This document shows, one piece after another, positions 62,230-64,000 of a stretch of DNA of 64,000 bases. The first letter of the stretch is position 1, and each line of letters begins with the position of its first letter. The position numbers and the translations under genes were made by a program. Below the pieces are notes generated by a model. That model saw nothing but the letters and a program-made list of their open reading frames with translations. It did no database searches and was not told where the DNA came from. The stretch lies in contig JADLAY010000042.1 of the NCBI GenBank assembly GCA_020849765.1, positions 1 to 64,000 on the forward strand. The letters are read 5' to 3'. The DNA comes from Anaerolineae bacterium (GTDB lineage: Bacteria; Chloroflexota; Anaerolineae; Aggregatilineales; Phototrophicaceae).

Positions 62230-63071
62230 GTACACTCGACATGCGCGACTTGCAAAGCACGGAATTCCCGATTCCGGATGAGCTGCAAAGCAACGTCGCG
62301 ATTACCAGCCTGAGCAAGATCTATAACTGGAGCCGCCGCTCGTCGATGTGGCCGCTCTTGTTCGGGCTTGCCTGCTGCGCGATTGAGATGATCGCGACGG
62401 CGGCATCGCGATACGATTTTTCGCGCTTCGGCATGGAAGTCATGCGCGGCAGCCCGCGCCAGTCCGATCTGCTGATCATCAGCGGCACGGTGACGAAGAA
62501 GATGGTCGTGCCGATTGTGCGCATCTACAACCAGATGCCGGAGCCGAAATACGTGATGGCGATGGGCGCGTGCGCCAGCGGCGGCGGGCCTTTCAAAGAG
62601 GGCTACAACGTCGTCAGCGGCATCGACCAGTACATCCCCGTCGACGTCTATGTGCCCGGATGCCCGCCCACACCGCAGGCGCTCATCTACGGCTTGATTT
62701 CGCTGCAGCAGAAGATCGACGGCCAATCGCTGGCCAACCTGGACGACGTGCCCTGGTACGGCGTCGGCCCCAGCGAAGCGGTGCCGGTGCCGGTGCTCGG
62801 CCCGGACATCGTCGACCCGCGCCAGGCGGAACTGATCCGCCAGCAGGCGGCGATGGCCGCGCAGGGCATGCCTTACGGGCGGCGTGAGCTTCCGGCGGCA
62901 GCCGTGCCGCAGACGGTGGTCGCCCCCGTGGAAGAGAAACCGGCCATCGCAGCCGAGAGCGCCGAGACTGCCGAAGAAATCGACCCGGAGAAGGCCGCGC
63001 GCCTGGCCAAGCGTGAAGCCGCGCTGGCGCGCAAACGTGCAGCCAAAGCGGCAGCCGAAGGAGAAGGCTAA
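62226..63071 (+). CDS. nuoB: NADH-quinone oxidoreductase subunit B with long C-terminal extension
   Basis: The 281-residue protein includes the full NuoB core in residues 1-165, with the N2-cluster ligands Cys50 and Cys51 (FGLACCAIEM), Cys116 (MGACASGGG) and Cys146 (VPGCPPTP). NuoB is normally about 160-220 residues; here about 115 extra C-terminal residues are low-complexity, ending in an Ala/Lys/Glu/Arg run (EKAARLAKREAALARKRA). The extension could contact other subunits. It is followed after three bases by nuoCD. Confidence 0.94.
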   Translation: MSTLDMRDLQSTEFPIPDELQSNVAITSLSKIYNWSRRSSMWPLLFGLACCAIEMIATAASRYDFSRFGMEVMRGSPRQSDLLIISGTVTKKMVVPIVRIYNQMPEPKYVMAMGACASGGGPFKEGYNVVSGIDQYIPVDVYVPGCPPTPQALIYGLISLQQKIDGQSLANLDDVPWYGVGPSEAVPVPVLGPDIVDPRQAELIRQQAAMAAQGMPYGRRELPAAAVPQTVVAPVEEKPAIAAESAETAEEIDPEKAARLAKREAALARKRAAKAAAEGEG

Positions 63072-63074
63072 ATT

Positions 63075-64000
63075 ATGACCGATCAGGCAATTGCGCCGGT
63101 GGCTGCCGAAGAACTCGATGTTCAGGGCACCATCGACTGGCTGAAAGAGAAATATCCGTCTGCTGTGCAGGATGACACGCGCCAGGGCTACGGCGGCGTC
63201 GTCATTGACCGGACGCAGCTCCCCGCCATCGCGCAGGCGATTCGCGACGAACTCGGCTTCGACTACCTGTCGAGCGCGACGGCGGTCGATTACCTGGGCA
63301 TTTCCGACCACATCGAGATGGTCTATCACGCCTACCGGACGACCGGCGGCGCGCCGCTCGTCTTCAAAGCGCAGACGCCGCGCGAAAACGCCGAGATCCC
63401 GTCGCTGGTGAGCGTCTGGCCGGGCGCGGACTTCCAGGAGCGCGAGGCGTACGATCTGTTCGGCATTCATTTCCCCGGCCATCCGAACCTCAAGCGCATC
63501 CTGCTCTGGGATGGCTTCGACGGCCACCCGATGCGCAAGGATTGGCAGGAAGCCTACTACGAACAGGAACACAAGCCGTTCGAGAGCCGCTGGCCCAAGG
63601 GCTGGGTGCATCGCGCGGAAGAACTCAATGTCTACGGCAAGAACGTGCGCTATCCGGCCGACCTCGACCTGGGCCGCCTGAACGACGTCTCTGAAGAGTC
63701 GCTCTACAAGGGCATGGGCCTCGGCGTCGATGTGCAGGAGATCCTCCAGGAGGGCGAGCGCATCCGCACCGACCGGCTGGTCGTCAACATGGGGCCGCAT
63801 CATCCGAGCACGCACGGCGTGTTCCGCATGGTGGCCGAGATCGACGGCGAGACGGTCGAAAATCTCGAACCGGTCATGGGCTACCTGCATCGCAATCACG
63901 AGAAGATCGGCGAGCGCAACGCCTGGCTGATGAACATCCCGTTCACCGACCGGCTCGACTACATCAGCAGCATGGGCAACAACATGGGCTACGTCCAGTC
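63075..64000 (+). CDS. nuoCD: NADH-quinone oxidoreductase subunit C/D fusion, partial (runs off the window)
   Basis: The reading frame from ATG at 63075, with GGAGAAGG upstream, stays open to the end. Residues about 15-190 are NuoC (30-kDa subunit): GFDYLSSATAVDYLG, SVWPGADFQEREAYDLFGI, HPNLKRILLWDGFDGHPMRKDW. From about 230 it continues as NuoD (49-kDa): RLVVNMGPHHPSTHGVFRMV, PVMGYLHRNHEKIGERNAW and DYISSMGNNMGY. C and D are thus fused, as in some other bacterial lineages. The C-terminal part of NuoD is beyond the window. Confidence 0.94.
   Translation, partial: MTDQAIAPVAAEELDVQGTIDWLKEKYPSAVQDDTRQGYGGVVIDRTQLPAIAQAIRDELGFDYLSSATAVDYLGISDHIEMVYHAYRTTGGAPLVFKAQTPRENAEIPSLVSVWPGADFQEREAYDLFGIHFPGHPNLKRILLWDGFDGHPMRKDWQEAYYEQEHKPFESRWPKGWVHRAEELNVYGKNVRYPADLDLGRLNDVSEESLYKGMGLGVDVQEILQEGERIRTDRLVVNMGPHHPSTHGVFRMVAEIDGETVENLEPVMGYLHRNHEKIGERNAWLMNIPFTDRLDYISSMGNNMGYVQ

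Overview
The window is dense, high-GC bacterial chromosome with no rRNA, tRNA, CRISPR array or prophage. Gene content (citramalate-type isoleucine synthesis, an F420-type luciferase-like oxidoreductase, fused NuoCD, many Uma2 nucleases, membrane-anchored cohesin-like and dockerin-like proteins, a NarL-type two-component pair, abundant low-complexity intergenic repeats) best fits a Chloroflexota member, probably Anaerolineae-like. This is inference from content; no marker RNA is present.
Region 1 (1-4.3 kb): an erythromycin-esterase-like hydrolase, a LysE exporter, a cupin, a GNAT acetyltransferase and a DUF5946 protein, separated by stem-loop repeats.
Region 2 (4.3-19.65 kb): a minus-strand branched-chain amino acid cluster, read from 19.6 kb down: ilvE, ilvB, ilvN, ilvC, two GNATs, leuA, a methyltransferase, an Asp/Glu racemase, leuC, a four-helix-bundle gene, leuD, a small membrane protein and cimA. 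Its upstream end carries a textbook attenuator: a TTGACA promoter, a 23-codon leader peptide of mostly Val/Leu/Ile codons, and a GC-rich terminator whose 5' arm can also pair with sequence just after the leader stop codon. ilvD, leuB and ilvA are not in the window.
Region 3 (20-26.5 kb): small membrane proteins, a Uma2 nuclease, an unusual Clp-N/kinase-like fusion, a histidine kinase/response regulator pair and a receiver-like protein lacking the phospho-acceptor.
Region 4 (26.5-33.3 kb): extracytoplasmic redox genes: a Tat-exported flavoprotein reductase, a membrane pentaheme cytochrome c, and on the other strand a DUF4405 cytochrome-b-like protein, a bitopic protein, an FMN-binding-domain protein and its flavin transferase ApbE; a YcaQ-type glycosylase lies between.
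Region 5 (33.5-50 kb): secreted and metabolic genes (two large secreted unknown proteins, hydrolases, nucleoside hydrolase, GH18 chitinase, MsrQ-like protein, FHA protein, Uma2 pair, divergent thrC/thrB, a GDPD remnant).
Region 6 (50-57 kb): an aldehyde dehydrogenase, then a compact set of two membrane-anchored cohesin-like paralogues and two secreted dockerin-like proteins, one frameshifted.
Region 7 (57-64 kb): a chimeric nitroreductase/Uma2 remnant, MddA-like methyltransferase, LuxR-HTH/hydrolase fusion, intact nitroreductase, LLM oxidoreductase, then iscX-nuoB-nuoCD running off the end.
The intergenic DNA is unusually structured. Several dispersed repeat families recur: (A) composite stem-loop modules, (B) degenerate GCTAAAAGCCAA-like tracts that abut start and stop codons, (C) degenerate AACTCAGAACTCGG tracts, two of which form inverted repeats around the four-helix-bundle gene inside leuC-leuD, (D) GTAGGGGCGC palindromes, (E) CCCTCTCCC/GGGAGAGGG double hairpins and (F) AACCACAGAGGCACAG tracts.
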